From the NCBI RefSeq assembly GCF_900963305.1, contig NC_042524.1, positions 11,258,693 to 11,322,692 of the forward strand: a stretch of DNA of 64,000 nucleotides. Direction: 5' to 3'. This document shows, in pieces, positions 42,801 to 57,800 of this stretch. Under the pieces are notes generated by a model. That model was not told where the DNA came from, made no database searches, and saw nothing but the letters and a program-made list of their open reading frames with translations. Position 1 is the stretch's first letter. Every line of letters begins with the position of its first letter. Source of the stretch: Echeneis naucrates. Lineage: Eukaryota > Chordata > Actinopteri > Carangiformes > Echeneidae. The position numbers were made by a program, and so were the translations under genes.

Positions 42801-45800
42801 TACGATCACGGCTGTTTACCTATGCCAACTGTTATGATTTTTATGTCGTTTTACTGCTGGCAGTAGGGTACAAAAATTACTTTAAGTTTCCTCCCAGGGG
42901 CTGAGCTCAATGTGGGACACAAGGCAGTCATTTTCAGGAATAACTCGTCTGTAACTTTGAAGGCTTTTCCCCACAAACATTTTCCATGAAATCAATATCA
43001 GAATGTTCATAAAACTCCTACAAAAGGTGAAGGCCAGGTTAGAGGATTCTGAAGCTTTTTCCTCTTGCGTTGAGAAGCAATTCACTCATTCCATTTGAAG
43101 TATTTTATGGATCGAGTGACTTGAGAAGTGGACGTTGACTGCAGTTTGGTTCAACGTCAGGGTTTCTGACCATGACAAGTTAAAAGTTAGCACGAGCTAG
43201 CCAGGAGTCGAACCTAGAATTTTCTGATCCGCAGTCAGACGCGTTATCCATTGCGCTACTAGCCCTGCTTCTCCTTGTCCATTAAAAACATAGGGGATGC
43301 AGTATTTGTCATTATTTGTCATAAAATTGCATCCGATCATGGACGACATTCAGATGTCATGAGAATATGTTGAGAACTAAAAGTGGACTTGCATCCTTCT
43401 TGCCGTGACCCGGATTCGAACCGGGGTTGCTGCGGCCACAACGCAGAGTACTAACCACTATACGATCACGGCTGTTTCCCAATGCCAGCTGTTGTGATTT
43501 TCATGTAGTTTTATTGCTGGCACAAAAAGTACCTTAAGTTTCCTCCAAGTGGCTGAGCTCAATGTGGGATACAAGGCAGTCATTTTCAGGAATAACTCAT
43601 CTGTAACTTTGAAGGCTTTTCCCCACAAACATTTTCCATGAACTGAATGTCAGAATGTTCATAAAACTCCTACAAAAGGTGAAGGCCAGGTTAGAGTATT
43701 CGGAAATTTTTTTCTTGAGTTGAGAAGCAATTCACTCATTCCATTTGAAGTATTTCATGGATCGAGTGACTTGAGAAGTGGACGTTGACTGCAGTTTGGT
43801 TCAGACTCAGGGTTTCTGACCCTGACAAGTTAAACGTTTCCACGAGCCAGAGCTAGAATCTTCTGGTCGGTAGTTAGACGCGTTATCCATTGCGCCAATA
43901 GCATTGAGTCTAATCTTCCATGAAAAACTCAGGGGATCCAGTCTTTGTCATTATTTGTCATAAAATTGCAGTGAGAATATGTTGAGAACTAAAACTAGAC
44001 TGGCATCCCTGCTTGCCGTGACCCGGATTCGGACCGGGGTTGCTGCGGCCACAACGCAGAGTACTAACCACTATACGATCACGGCTGTTTACCTATGCCA
44101 ACTGTTATGATTTTTATGTCCTTTAACTGCTGGCAGTAGGGTACAAAAATTACCTTAAGTTTCCTCCCAGCTCAATGTGGGACACAAGGCAGTCATTTTC
44201 AGGAATAACTCGTCTGTAACTTTGTAGGCTTTTCCCCACAAACATTTTCCATGAAATCAATATCAGAATGTTCATAAAACTCCTACAAAAGGTGAAGGCC
44301 AGGTTAGAGGATTCGGAAATTTTTTCTCTTGCGTTGAGAAGCAATTCACTCATTCCATTTGAAGTATTTCATGGATCGAGTGACTTGAGAAGTGGACGTT
44401 GACTGCAGTTTGGTTCAGAGTCAGGGTTTCTGACCCTGACAAGTTAAACGTTTCCACGAGCCAGACCTAGAATCTTCTGGTCGGTAGTTAGACGCGTTAT
44501 CCATTGCGCCAATAGCATTGAGTCTAATCTTCCATGAAAAACTCAGGGGATCCAGTATTTGTCATTATTTGTCATAAAATTGCAGTGAGAATATGTTGAG
44601 AACTAAAACTAGACTGGCATCCCTGCTTGCCGTGACCCGGATTCGGACCGGGGTTGCTGCGGCCACAACGCAGAGTACTAACCACTATACGATCACGGCT
44701 GTTTACCTATGCCAACTGTTATGATTTTTATGTCGTTTTACTGCTGGCAGTAGGGTACAAAAATTACCTTAAGTTTCCTCCCAGGGGCTGAGCTCAATGT
44801 GGGACACAAGGCAGTCATTTTCAGGAATAACTCGTCTGTAACTTTGAAGGCTTTTCCCCACAAACATTTTCCATGAAATCAATATCAGAATGTTCATAAA
44901 ACTCCTACAAAAGGTGAAGGCCAGGTTAGAGGATTCTGAAGCTTTTTCCTCTTGCGTTGAGAAGCAATTCACTCATTCCATTTGAAGTATTTTATGGATC
45001 GAGTGACTTGAGAAGTGGACGTTGACTGCAGTTTGGTTCAACGTCAGGGTTTCTGACCATGACAAGTTAAAAGTTACCACGAGCTAGCCAGGAGTCGAAC
45101 CTAGAATCTTCTGATCCGTAGTCAGACGCGTTATCCATTGCGCCACTAGCCCTGCTTCTAGTTGTCCATTAAAAACATAGGGGATCCAGTATTTGTCATT
45201 ATTTGTCATAAAATTGCATCCGATCATGGACGACATTCAGATGTCGTGAGAATATGTTGAGAACTAAAAGCGGACTTGCATCCTTCTTGCCGTGACCCGG
45301 ATTCGAACCGGGGTTGCTGCGGCCACAACGCAGAGTACTAACCACTATACGATCACGGCTGTTTCCCAATGCCAGCTGTTGTGATTTTCATGTAGTTTTA
45401 TTGCTGGCACAAAAAGTACCTTAAGTTTCCTCCAAGTGGCTGAGCTCAATGTGGGATACAAGGCAGTCATTTTCAGGAATAACTCATCTGTAACTTTGAA
45501 GGCTTTTCCCCACAAACATTTTCCATGAACTGAATGTCAGAATGTTCATAAAACTCCTACAAAAGGTGAAGGCCAGGTTAGAGGATTCGGAAATTTTTTC
45601 TCTTGCGTTGAGAAGCAATTCACTCATTCCATTTGAAGTATTTCATGGATCGAGTGACTTGAGAAGTGGACGTTGACTGCAGTTTGGTTCAGAGTCAGGG
45701 TTTCTGACCCTGACAAGTTAAACGTTTCCACGAGCCAGACCTAGAATCTTCTGGTCGGTAGTTAGACGCGTTATCCATTGCGCCAATAGCATTGAGTCTA

Positions 45801-48800
45801 ATCTTCCATGAAAAACTCAGGGGATCCAGTATTTGTCATTATTTGTCATAAAATTGCAGTGAGAATATGTTGAGAACTAAAACTAGACTGGCATCCCTGC
45901 TTGCCGTGACCCGGATTCGGACCGGGGTTGCTGCGGCCACAACGCAGAGTACTAACCACTATACGATCACGGCTGTTTACCTATGCCAACTGTTATGATT
46001 TTTATGTCGTTTTACTGCTGGCAGTAGGGTACAAAAATTACCTTAAGTTTCCTCCCAGGGGCTGAGCTCAATGTGGGACACAAGGCAGTCATTTTCAGGA
46101 ATAACTCGTCTGTAACTTTGAAGGCTTTTCCCCACAAACATTTTCCATGAAATCAATATCAGAATGTTCATAAAACTCCTACAAAAGGTGAAGGCCAGGT
46201 TAGAGGATTCTGAAGCTTTTTCCTCTTGCGTTGAGAAGCAATTGACTCATTCCATTTGAAGTATTTTATGGATCGAGTGACTTGAGAAGTGGACGTTGAC
46301 TGCAGTTTGGTTCAACGTCAGGGTTTCTGACCATGACAAGTTAAAAGTTACCACGAGCTAGCCAGGAGTCGAACCTAGAATCTTCTGATCCGTAGTCAGA
46401 CGCGTTATCCATTGCGCCACTAGCCCTGCTTCTAGTTGTCCATTAAAAACATAGGGGATCCAGTATTTGTCATTATTTGTCATAAAATTGCATCCGATCA
46501 TGGACGACATTCAGATGTCGTGAGAATATGTTGAGAACTAAAAGCGGACTTGCATCCCTCTTGCCGTGACCCGGATTCGAACCGGGGTTGCTGCGGCCAC
46601 AACGCAGAGTACTAACCACTATACGATCACGGCTGTTTCCCAATGCCAGCTGTTGTGATTTTCATGTAGTTTTATTGCTGGCACAAAAAGTACCTTAAGT
46701 TTCCTCCAAGTGGCTGAGCTCAATGTGGGATACAAGGCAGTCATTTTCAGGAATAACTCATCTGTAACTTTGAAGGCTTTTCCCCACAAACATTTTCCAT
46801 GAACTGAATGTCAGAATGTTCATAAAACTCCTACAAAAGGTGAAGGCCAGGTTAGAGGATTCGGAAATTTTTTCTCTTGCGTTGAGAAGCAATTCACTCA
46901 TTCCATTTGAAGTATTTCATGGATCGAGTGACTTGAGAAGTGGACGTTGACTGCAGTTTGGTTCAGAGTCAGGGTTTCTGACCCTGACAAGTTAAACGTT
47001 TCCACGAGCCAGACCTAGAATCTTCTGGTCGGTAGTTAGACGCGTTATCCATTGCGCCAATAGCATTGAGTCTAATCTTCCATGAAAAACTCAGGGGATC
47101 CAGTATTTGTCATTATTTGTCATAAAATTGCAGTGAGAATATGTTGAGAACTAAAACTAGACTGGCATCCCTGCTTGCCGTGACCCGGATTCGGACCGGG
47201 GTTGCTGCGGCCACAACGCAGAGTACTAACCACTATACGATCACGGCTGTTTACCTATGCCAACTGTTATGATTTTTATGTCGTTTTACTGCTGGCAGTA
47301 GGGTACAAAAATTACTTTAAGTTTCCTCCCAGGGGCTGAGCTCAATGTGGGACACAAGGCAGTCATTTTCAGGAATAACTCGTCTGTAACTTTGAAGGCT
47401 TTTCCCCACAAACATTTTCCATGAAATCAATATCAGAATGTTCATAAAACTCCTACAAAAGGTGAAGGCCAGGTTAGAGGATTCTGAAGCTTTTTCCTCT
47501 TGCGTTGAGAAGCAATTCACTCATTCCATTTGAAGTATTTTATGGATCGAGTGACTTGAGAAGTGGACGTTGACTGCAGTTTGGTTCAACGTCAGGGTTT
47601 CTGACCATGACAAGTTAAAAGTTAGCACGAGCTAGCCAGGAGTCGAACCTAGAATCTTCTGATCCGTAGTCAGACGCTTTATCCATTGCGCCACTAGCCC
47701 TGCTTCTCCTTGTCCATTAAAAACATAGGGGATGCAGTATTTGTCATTATTTGTCATAAAATTGCATCCGATCATGGACGACATTCAGATGTCATGAGAA
47801 TATGTTGAGAACTAAAAGTGGACTTGCATCCTTCTTGCCGTGACCCGGATTCGAACCGGGGTTGCTGCGGCCACAACGCAGAGTACTAACCACTATACGA
47901 TCACGGCTGTTTCCCGATGCCAGCTGTTGTGATTTTCATGTAGTTTTATTGCTGGCACAAAAAGTACCTTAAGTTTCCTCCAAGTGGCTGAGCTCAATGT
48001 GGGATACAAGGCAGTCATTTTCAGGAATAACTCATCTGTAACTTTGAAGGCTTTTCCCCACAAACATTTTCCATGAACTGAATGTCAGAATGTTCATAAA
48101 ACTCCTACAAAAGGTGAAGGCCAGGTTAGAGTATTCGGAAATTTTTTTCTTGAGTTGAGAAGCAATTCACTCATTCCATTTGAAGTATTTCATGGATCGA
48201 GTGACTTGAGAAGTGGACGTTGACTGCAGTTTGGTTCAGAGTCAGGGTTTCTGACCCTGACAAGTTAAACGTTTCCACGAGCCAGAGCTAGAATCTTCTG
48301 GTCGGTAGTTAGACGCGTTATCCATTGCGCCAATAGCATTGAGTCTAATCTTCCATGAAAAACTCAGGGGATCCAGTCTTTGTCATTATTTGTCATAAAA
48401 TTGCAGTGAGAATATGTTGAGAACTAAAACTAGACTGGCATCCCTGCTTGCCGTGACCCGGATTCGGACCGGGGTTGCTGCGGCCACAACGCAGAGTACT
48501 AACCACTATACGATCACGGCTGTTTACCTATGCCAACTGTTATGATTTTTATGTCCTTTAACTGCTGGCAGTAGGGTACAAAAATTACCTTAAGTTTCCT
48601 CCCAGCTCAATGTGGGACACAAGGCAGTCATTTTCAGGAATAACTCGTCTGTAACTTTGTAGGCTTTTCCCCACAAACATTTTCCATGAAATCAATATCA
48701 GAATGTTCATAAAACTCCTACAAAAGGTGAAGGCCAGGTTAGAGGATTCGGAAATTTTTTCTCTTGCGTTGAGAAGCAATTCACTCATTCCATTTGAAGT

Positions 48801-51800
48801 ATTTCATGGATCGAGTGACTTGAGAAGTGGACGTTGACTGCAGTTTGGTTCAGAGTCAGGGTTTCTGACCCTGACAAGTTAAACGTTTCCACGAGCCAGA
48901 CCTAGAATCTTCTGGTCGGTAGTTAGACGCGTTATCCATTGCGCCAATAGCATTGAGTCTAATCTTCCATGAAAAACTCAGGGGATCCAGTATTTGTCAT
49001 TATTTGTCATAAAATTGCAGTGAGAATATGTTGAGAACTAAAACTAGACTGGCATCCCTGCTTGCCGTGACCCGGATTCGGACCGGGGTTGCTGCGGCCA
49101 CAACGCAGAGTACTAACCACTATACGATCACGGCTGTTTACCTATGCCAACTGTTATGATTTTTATGTCGTTTTACTGCTGGCAGTAGGGTACAAAAATT
49201 ACCTTAAGTTTCCTCCCAGGGGCTGAGCTCAATGTGGGACACAAGGCAGTCATTTTCAGGAATAACTCGTCTGTAACTTTGAAGGCTTTTCCCCACAAAC
49301 ATTTTCCATGAAATCAATATCAGAATGTTCATAAAACTCCTACAAAAGGTGAAGGCCAGGTTAGAGGATTCTGAAGCTTTTTCCTCTTGCGTTGAGAAGC
49401 AATTCACTCATTCCATTTGAAGTATTTTATGGATCGAGTGACTTGAGAAGTGGACGTTGACTGCAGTTTGGTTCAACGTCAGGGTTTCTGACCATGACAA
49501 GTTAAAAGTTACCACGAGCTAGCCAGGAGTCGAACCTAGAATCTTCTGATCCGTAGTCAGACGCGTTATCCATTGCGCCACTAGCCCTGCTTCTAGTTGT
49601 CCATTAAAAACATAGGGGATCCAGTATTTGTCATTATTTGTCATAAAATTGCATCCGATCATGGACGACATTCAGATGTCGTGAGAATATGTTGAGAACT
49701 AAAAGCGGACTTGCATCCCTCTTGCCGTGACCCGGATTCGAACCGGGGTTGCTGCGGCCACAACGCAGAGTACTAACCACTATACGATCACGGCTGTTTC
49801 CCAATGCCAGCTGTTGTGATTTTCATGTAGTTTTATTGCTGGCACAAAAAGTACCTTAAGTTTCCTCCAAGTGGCTGAGCTCAATGTGGGATACAAGGCA
49901 GTCATTTTCAGGAATAACTCATCTGTAACTTTGAAGGCTTTTCCCCACAAACATTTTCCATGAACTGAATGTCAGAATGTTCATAAAACTCCTACAAAAG
50001 GTGAAGGCCAGGTTAGAGGATTCGGAAATTTTTTCTCTTGCGTTGAGAAGCAATTCACTCATTCCATTTGAAGTATTTCATGGATCGAGTGACTTGAGAA
50101 GTGGACGTTGACTGCAGTTTGGTTCAGAGTCAGGGTTTCTGACCCTGACAAGTTAAACGTTTCCACGAGCCAGACCTAGAATCTTCTGGTCGGTAGTTAG
50201 ACGCGTTATCCATTGCGCCAATAGCATTGAGTCTAATCTTCCATGAAAAACTCAGGGGATCCAGTCTTTGTCATTATTTGTCATAAAATTGCAGTGAGAA
50301 TATGTTGAGAACTAAAACTAGACTGGCATCCCTGCTTGCCGTGACCCGGATTCGGACCGGGGTTGCTGCGGCCACAACGCAGAGTACTAACCACTATACG
50401 ATCACGGCTGTTTACCTATGCCAACTGTTATGATTTTTATGTCCTTTAACTGCTGGCAGTAGGGTACAAAAATTACCTTAAGTTTCCTCCCAGCTCAATG
50501 TGGGACACAAGGCAGTCATTTTCAGGAATAACTCGTCTGTAACTTTGTAGGCTTTTCCCCACAAACATTTTCCATGAAATCAATATCAGAATGTTCATAA
50601 AACTCCTACAAAAGGTGAAGGCCAGGTTAGAGGATTCGGAAATTTTTTCTCTTGCGTTGAGAAGCAATTCACTCATTCCATTTGAAGTATTTCATGGATC
50701 GAGTGACTTGAGAAGTGGACGTTGACTGCAGTTTGGTTCAGAGTCAGGGTTTCTGACCCTGACAAGTTAAACGTTTCCACGAGCCAGACCTAGAATCTTC
50801 TGGTCGGTAGTTAGACGCGTTATCCATTGCGCCAATAGCATTGAGTCTAATCTTCCATGAAAAACTCAGGGGATCCAGTATTTGTCATTATTTGTCATAA
50901 AATTGCAGTGAGAATATGTTGAGAACTAAAACTAGACTGGCATCCCTGCTTGCCGTGACCCGGATTCGGACCGGGGTTGCTGCGGCCACAACGCAGAGTA
51001 CTAACCACTATACGATCACGGCTGTTTACCTATGCGAACTGTTATGATTTTTATGTCGTTTTACTGCTGGCAGTAGGGTACAAAAATTACCTTAAGTTTC
51101 CTCCCAGGGGCTGAGCTCAATGTGGGACACAAGGCAGTCATTTTCAGGAATAACTCGTCTGTAACTTTGAAGGCTTTTCCCCACAAACATTTTCCATGAA
51201 ATCAATATCAGAATGTTCATAAAACTCCTACAAAAGGTGAAGGCCAGGTTAGAGGATTCTGAAGCTTTTTCCTCTTGCGTTGAGAAGCAATTCACTCATT
51301 CCATTTGAAGTATTTTATGGATCGAGTGACTTGAGAAGTGGACGTTGACTGCAGTTTGGTTCAACGTCAGGGTTTCTGACCATGACAAGTTAAAAGTTAC
51401 CACGAGCTAGCCAGGAGTCGAACCTAGAATCTTCTGATCCGTAGTCAGACGCGTTATCCATTGCGCCACTAGCCCTGCTTCTAGTTGTCCATTAAAAACA
51501 TAGGGGATCCAGTATTTGTCATTATTTGTCATAAAATTGCATCCGATCATGGACGACATTCAGATGTCGTGAGAATATGTTGAGAACTAAAAGCGGACTT
51601 GCATCCCTCTTGCCGTGACCCGGATTCGAACCGGGGTTGCTGCGGCCACAACGCAGAGTACTAACCACTATACGATCACGGCTGTTTCCCAATGCCAGCT
51701 GTTGTGATTTTCATGTAGTTTTATTGCTGGCACAAAAAGTACCTTAAGTTTCCTCCAAGTGGCTGAGCTCAATGTGGGATACAAGGCAGTCATTTTCAGG

Positions 51801-54800
51801 AATAACTCATCTGTAACTTTGAAGGCTTTTCCCCACAAACATTTTCCATGAACTGAATGTCAGAATGTTCATAAAACTCCTACAAAAGGTGAAGGCCAGG
51901 TTAGAGGATTCGGAAATTTTTTCTCTTGCGTTGAGAAGCAATTCACTCATTCCATTTGAAGTATTTCATGGATCGAGTGACTTGAGAAGTGGACGTTGAC
52001 TGCAGTTTGGTTCAGAGTCAGGGTTTCTGACCCTGACAAGTTAAACGTTTCCACGAGCCAGACCTAGAATCTTCTGGTCGGTAGTTAGACGCGTTATCCA
52101 TTGCGCCAATAGCATTGAGTCTAATCTTCCATGAAAAACTCAGGGGATCCAGTATTTGTCATTATTTGTCATAAAATTGCAGTGAGAATATGTTGAGAAC
52201 TAAAACTAGACTGGCATCCCTGCTTGCCGTGACCCGGATTCGGACCGGGGTTGCTGCGGCCACAACGCAGAGTACTAACCACTATACGATCACGGCTGTT
52301 TACCTATGCCAACTGTTATGATTTTTATGTCGTTTTACTGCTGGCAGTAGGGTACAAAAATTACCTGAAGTTTCCTCCCAGGGGCTGAGCTCAATGTGGG
52401 ACACAAGGCAGTCATTTTCAGGAATAACTCGTCTGTAACTTTGAAGGCTTTTCCCCACAAACATTTTCCATGAAATCAATATCAGAATGTTCATAAAACT
52501 CCTACAAAAGGTGAAGGCCAGGTTAGAGGATTCTGAAGCTTTTTCCTCTTGCGTTGAGAAGCAATTCACTCATTCCATTTGAAGTATTTTATGGATCGAG
52601 TGACTTGAGAAGTGGACGTTGACTGCAGTTTGGTTCAACGTCAGGGTTTCTGACCATGACAAGTTAAAAGTTACCACGAGCTAGCCAGGAGTCGAACCTA
52701 GAATCTTCTGATCCGTAGTCAGACGCGTTATTCATTGCGCCACTAGCCCTGCTTCTAGTTGTCCATTAAAAACATAGGGGATCCAGTATTTGTCATTATT
52801 TGTCATAAAATTGCATCCGATCATGGACGACATTCAGATGTCGTGAGAATATGTTGAGAACTAAAAGCGGACTTGCATCCCTCTTGCCGTGACCCGGATT
52901 CGAACCGGGGTTGCTGCGGCCACAACGCAGAGTACTAACCACTATACGATCACGGCTGTTTCCCAATGCCAGCTGTTGTGATTTTCATGTAGTTTTATTG
53001 CTGGCACAAAAAGTACCTTAAGTTTCCTCCAAGTGGCTGAGCTCAATGTGGGATACAAGGCAGTCATTTTCAGGAATAACTCATCTGTAACTTTGAAGGC
53101 TTTTCCCCACAAACATTTTCCATGAACTGAATGTCAGAATATTCATAAAACTCCTACAAAAGGTGAAGGCCAGGTTAGAGGATTCGGAAATTTTTTCTCT
53201 TGCGTTGAGAAGCAATTCACTCATTCCATTTGAAGTATTTCATGGATCGAGTGACTTGAGAAGTGGACGTTGACTGCAGTTTGGTTCAGAGTCAGGGTTT
53301 CTGACCCTGACAAGTTAAACGTTTCCACGAGCCAGACCTAGAATCTTCTGGTCGGTAGTTAGACGCGTTATCCATTGCGCCAATAGCATTGAGTCTAATC
53401 TTCCATGAAAAACTCAGGGGATCCAGTCTTTGTCATTATTTGTCATAAAATTGCAGTGAGAATATGTTGAGAACTAAAACTAGACTGGCATCCCTGCTTG
53501 CCGTGACCCGGATTCGGACCGGGGTTGCTGCGGCCACAACGCAGAGTACTAACCACTATACGATCACGGCTGTTTACCTATGCCAACTGTTATGATTTTT
53601 ATGTCGTTTTACTGCTGGCAGTAGGGTACAAAAATTACCTTAAGTTTCCTCCCAGGGGCTGAGCTCAATGTGGGACACAAGGCAGTCATTTTCAGGAATA
53701 ACTCGTCTGTAACTTTGAAGGCTTTTCCCCACAAACATTTTCCATGAAATCAATATCAGAATGTTCATAAAACTCCTACAAAAGGTGAAGGCCAGGTTAG
53801 AGGATTCTGAAGCTTTTTCCTCTTGCGTTGAGAAGCAATTCACTCATTCCATTTGAAGTATTTTATGGATCGAGTGACTTGAGAAGTGGACGTTGACTGC
53901 AGTTTGGTTCAACGTCAGGGTTTCTGACCATGACAAGTTAAAAGTTACCACGAGCTAGCCAGGAGACGAACCTAGAATCTTCTGATCCGTAGTCAGACGC
54001 GTTATCCATTGCGCCACTAGCCCTGCTTCTAGTTGTCCATTAAAAACATAGGGGATCCAGTATTTGTCATTATTTGTCATAAAATTGCATCCGATCATGG
54101 ACGACATTCAGATGTCGTGAGAATATGTTGAGAACTAAAAGCGGACTTGCATCCCTCTTGCCGTGACCCGGATTCGAACCGGGGTTGCTGCGGCCACAAC
54201 GCAGAGTACTAACCACTATACGATCACGGCTGTTTCCCAATGCCAGCTGTTGTGATTTTCATGTAGTTTTATTGCTGGCACAAAAAGTACCTTAAGTTTC
54301 CTCCAAGTGGCTGAGCTCAATGTGGGATACAAGGCAGTCATTTTCAGGAATAACTCATCTGTAACTTTGAAGGCTTTTCCCCACAAACATTTTCCATGAA
54401 CTGAATGTCAGAATGTTCATAAAACTCCTACAAAAGGTGAAGGCCAGGTTAGAGGATTCGGAAATTTTTTCTCTTGCGTTGAGAAGCAATTCACTCATTC
54501 CATTTGAAGTATTTCATGGATCGAGTGACTTGAGAAGTGGACGTTGACTGCAGTTTGGTTCAGAGTCAGGGTTTCTGACCCTGACAAGTTAAACGTTTCC
54601 ACGAGCCAGACCTAGAATCTTCTGGTCGGTAGTTAGACGCGTTATCCATTGCGCCAATAGCATTGAGTCTAATCTTCCATGAAAAACTCAGGGGATCCAG
54701 TATTTGTCATTATTTGTCATAAAATTGCAGTGAGAATATGTTGAGAACTAAAACTAGACTGGCATCCCTGCTTGCCGTGACCCGGATTCGGACCGGGGTT

Positions 54801-57800
54801 GCTGCGGCCACAACGCAGAGTACTAACCACTATACGATCACGGCTGTTTACCTATGCCAACTGTTATGATTTTTATGTCGTTTTACTGCTGGCAGTAGGG
54901 TACAAAAATTACTTTAAGTTTCCTCCCAGGGGCTGAGCTCAATGTGGGACACAAGGCAGTCATTTTCAGGAATAACTCGTCTGTAACTTTGAAGGCTTTT
55001 CCCCACAAACATTTTCCATGAAATCAATATCAGAATGTTCATAAAACTCCTACAAAAGGTGAAGGCCAGGTTAGAGGATTCTGAAGCTTTTTCCTCTTGC
55101 GTTGAGAAGCAATTCACTCATTCCATTTGAAGTATTTTATGGATCGAGTGACTTGAGAAGTGGACGTTGACTGCAGTTTGGTTCAACGTCAGGGTTTCTG
55201 ACCATGACAAGTTAAAAGTTAGCACGAGCTAGCCAGGAGTCGAACCTAGAATCTTCTGATCCGTAGTCAGACGCGTTATCCATTGCGCCACTAGCCCTGC
55301 TTCTCCTTGTCCATTAAAAACATAGGGGATGCAGTATTTGTCATTATTTGTCATAAAATTGCATCCGATCATGGACGACATTCAGATGTCATGAGAATAT
55401 GTTGAGAACTAAAAGTGGACTTGCATCCTTCTTGCCGTGACCCGGATTCGAACCGGGGTTGCTGCGGCCACAACGCAGAGTACTAACCACTATACGATCA
55501 CGGCTGTTTCCCAATGCCAGCTGTTGTGATTTTCATGTAGTTTTATTGCTGGCACAAAAAGTACCTTAAGTTTCCTCCAAGTGGCTGAGCTCAATGTGGG
55601 ATACAAGGCAGTCATTTTCAGGAATAACTCATCTGTAACTTTGAAGGCTTTTCCCCACAAACATTTTCCATGAACTGAATGTCAGAATGTTCATAAAACT
55701 CCTACAAAAGGTGAAGGCCAGGTTAGAGTATTCGGAAATTTTTTTCTTGAGTTGAGAAGCAATTCACTCATTCCATTTGAAGTATTTCATGGATCGAGTG
55801 ACTTGAGAAGTGGACGTTGACTGCAGTTTGGTTCAGAGTCAGGGTTTCTGACCCTGACAAGTTAAACGTTTCCACGAGCCAGAGCTAGAATCTTCTGGTC
55901 GGTAGTTAGACGCGTTATCCATTGCGCCAATAGCATTGAGTCTAATCTTCCATGAAAAACTCAGGGGATCCAGTCTTTGTCATTATTTGTCATAAAATTG
56001 CAGTGAGAATATGTTGAGAACTAAAACTAGACTGGCATCCCTGCTTGCCGTGACCCGGATTCGGACCGGGGTTGCTGCGGCCACAACGCAGAGTACTAAC
56101 CACTATACGATCACGGCTGTTTACCTATGCCAACTGTTATGATTTTTATGTCGTTTAACTGCTGGCAGTAGGGTACAAAAATTACCTTAAGTTTCCTCCC
56201 AGCTCAATGTGGGACACAAGGCAGTCATTTTCAGGAATAACTCGTCTGTAACTTTGTAGGCTTTTCCCCACAAACATTTTCCATGAAATCAATATCAGAA
56301 TGTTCATAAAACTCCTACAAAAGGTGAAGGCCAGGTTAGAGGATTCTGAAGCTTTTTCCTCTTGCGTTGAGAAGCAATTGACTCATTCCATTTGAAGTAT
56401 TTTATGGATCGAGTGACTTGAGAAGTGGACGTTGACTGCAGTTTGGTTCAACTTCAGGGTTTCTGACCATGACAAGTTAAAAGTTACCACGAGCTAGCCA
56501 GGAGTCGAACCTAGAATCTTCTGATCCGTAGTCAGACGCGTTATCCATTGCGCCACTAGCCCTGCTTCTAGTTGTCCATTAAAAACATAGGGGATCCAGT
56601 ATTTGTCATTATTTGTCATAAAATTGCATCCGATCATGGACGACATTCAGATGTCGTGAGAATATGTTGAGAACTAAAAGCGGACTTGCATCCCTCTTGC
56701 CGTGACCCGGATTCGAACCGGGGTTGCTGCGGCCACAACACAGAGTACTAACCACTATACGATCACGGCTGTTTCCCAATGCCAGCTGTTGTGATTTTCA
56801 TGTAGTTTTATTGCTGGCACAAAAAGTACCTTAAGTTTCCTCCCAGGGGCTGAGCTCAATGTGGGATACAAGGCAGTCATTTTCAGGAATAACTCGTCTG
56901 TAACTTTGAAGGCTTTTCCCCACAAACATTTTCCATGAAATCAATATCAGAATGTTCATAAAACTCCTACAAAAGGTGAAGGCCAGGTTAGAGGATTCTG
57001 AAGCTTTTTCCTCTTGCGTTGAGAAGCAATTGACTCATTCCATTTGAAGTATTTTATGGATCGAGTGATTTGAGAAGTGGACGTTGACTGCAGTTTGGTT
57101 CAACGTCAGGGTTTCTGACCATGACAAGTTAAAAGTTACCACGAGCTAGCCAGGAGTCGAACCTAGAATCTTCTGATCCGTAGTCAGACGCGTTATCCAT
57201 TGCGCCACTAGCCCTGCTTCTAGTTGTCCATTAAAAACAAAGGGGATCCAGTATTTGTCATTATTTGTCATAAAATTGCATCCGATCATGGACGACATTC
57301 AGATGTCGTGAGAATATGTTGAGAACTAAAAGTGGACTTGCATCCCTCTTGCCGTGACCCGGATTCGAAACGGGGTTGCTGCGGCCACAACGCAGAGTAC
57401 TAACCACTATACGATCACGGCTGTTTCCCAATGCCAGCTGTTGTGATTTTCATGTAGTTTTATTGCTGGCACAAAAAGTACCTTAAGTTTCCTCCAAGTG
57501 GCTGAGCTCAATGTGGGATACAAGGCAGTCATTTTCAGGAATAACTCATCTGTAACTTTGAAGGCTTTTCCCCACAAACATTTTCCATGAACTGAATGTC
57601 AGAATGTTCATAAAACTCCTACAAAAGGTGAAGGCCAGGTTAGAGGATTCGGAAATTTTTTCTCTTGCGTTGAGAAGCAATTCACTCATTCCATTTGAAG
57701 TATTTCATGGATCGAGTGACTTGAGAAGTGGACGTTGACTGCAGTTTGGTTCAGAGTCAGGGTTTCTGACCCTGACAAGTTAAACGTTTCCACGAGCCAG

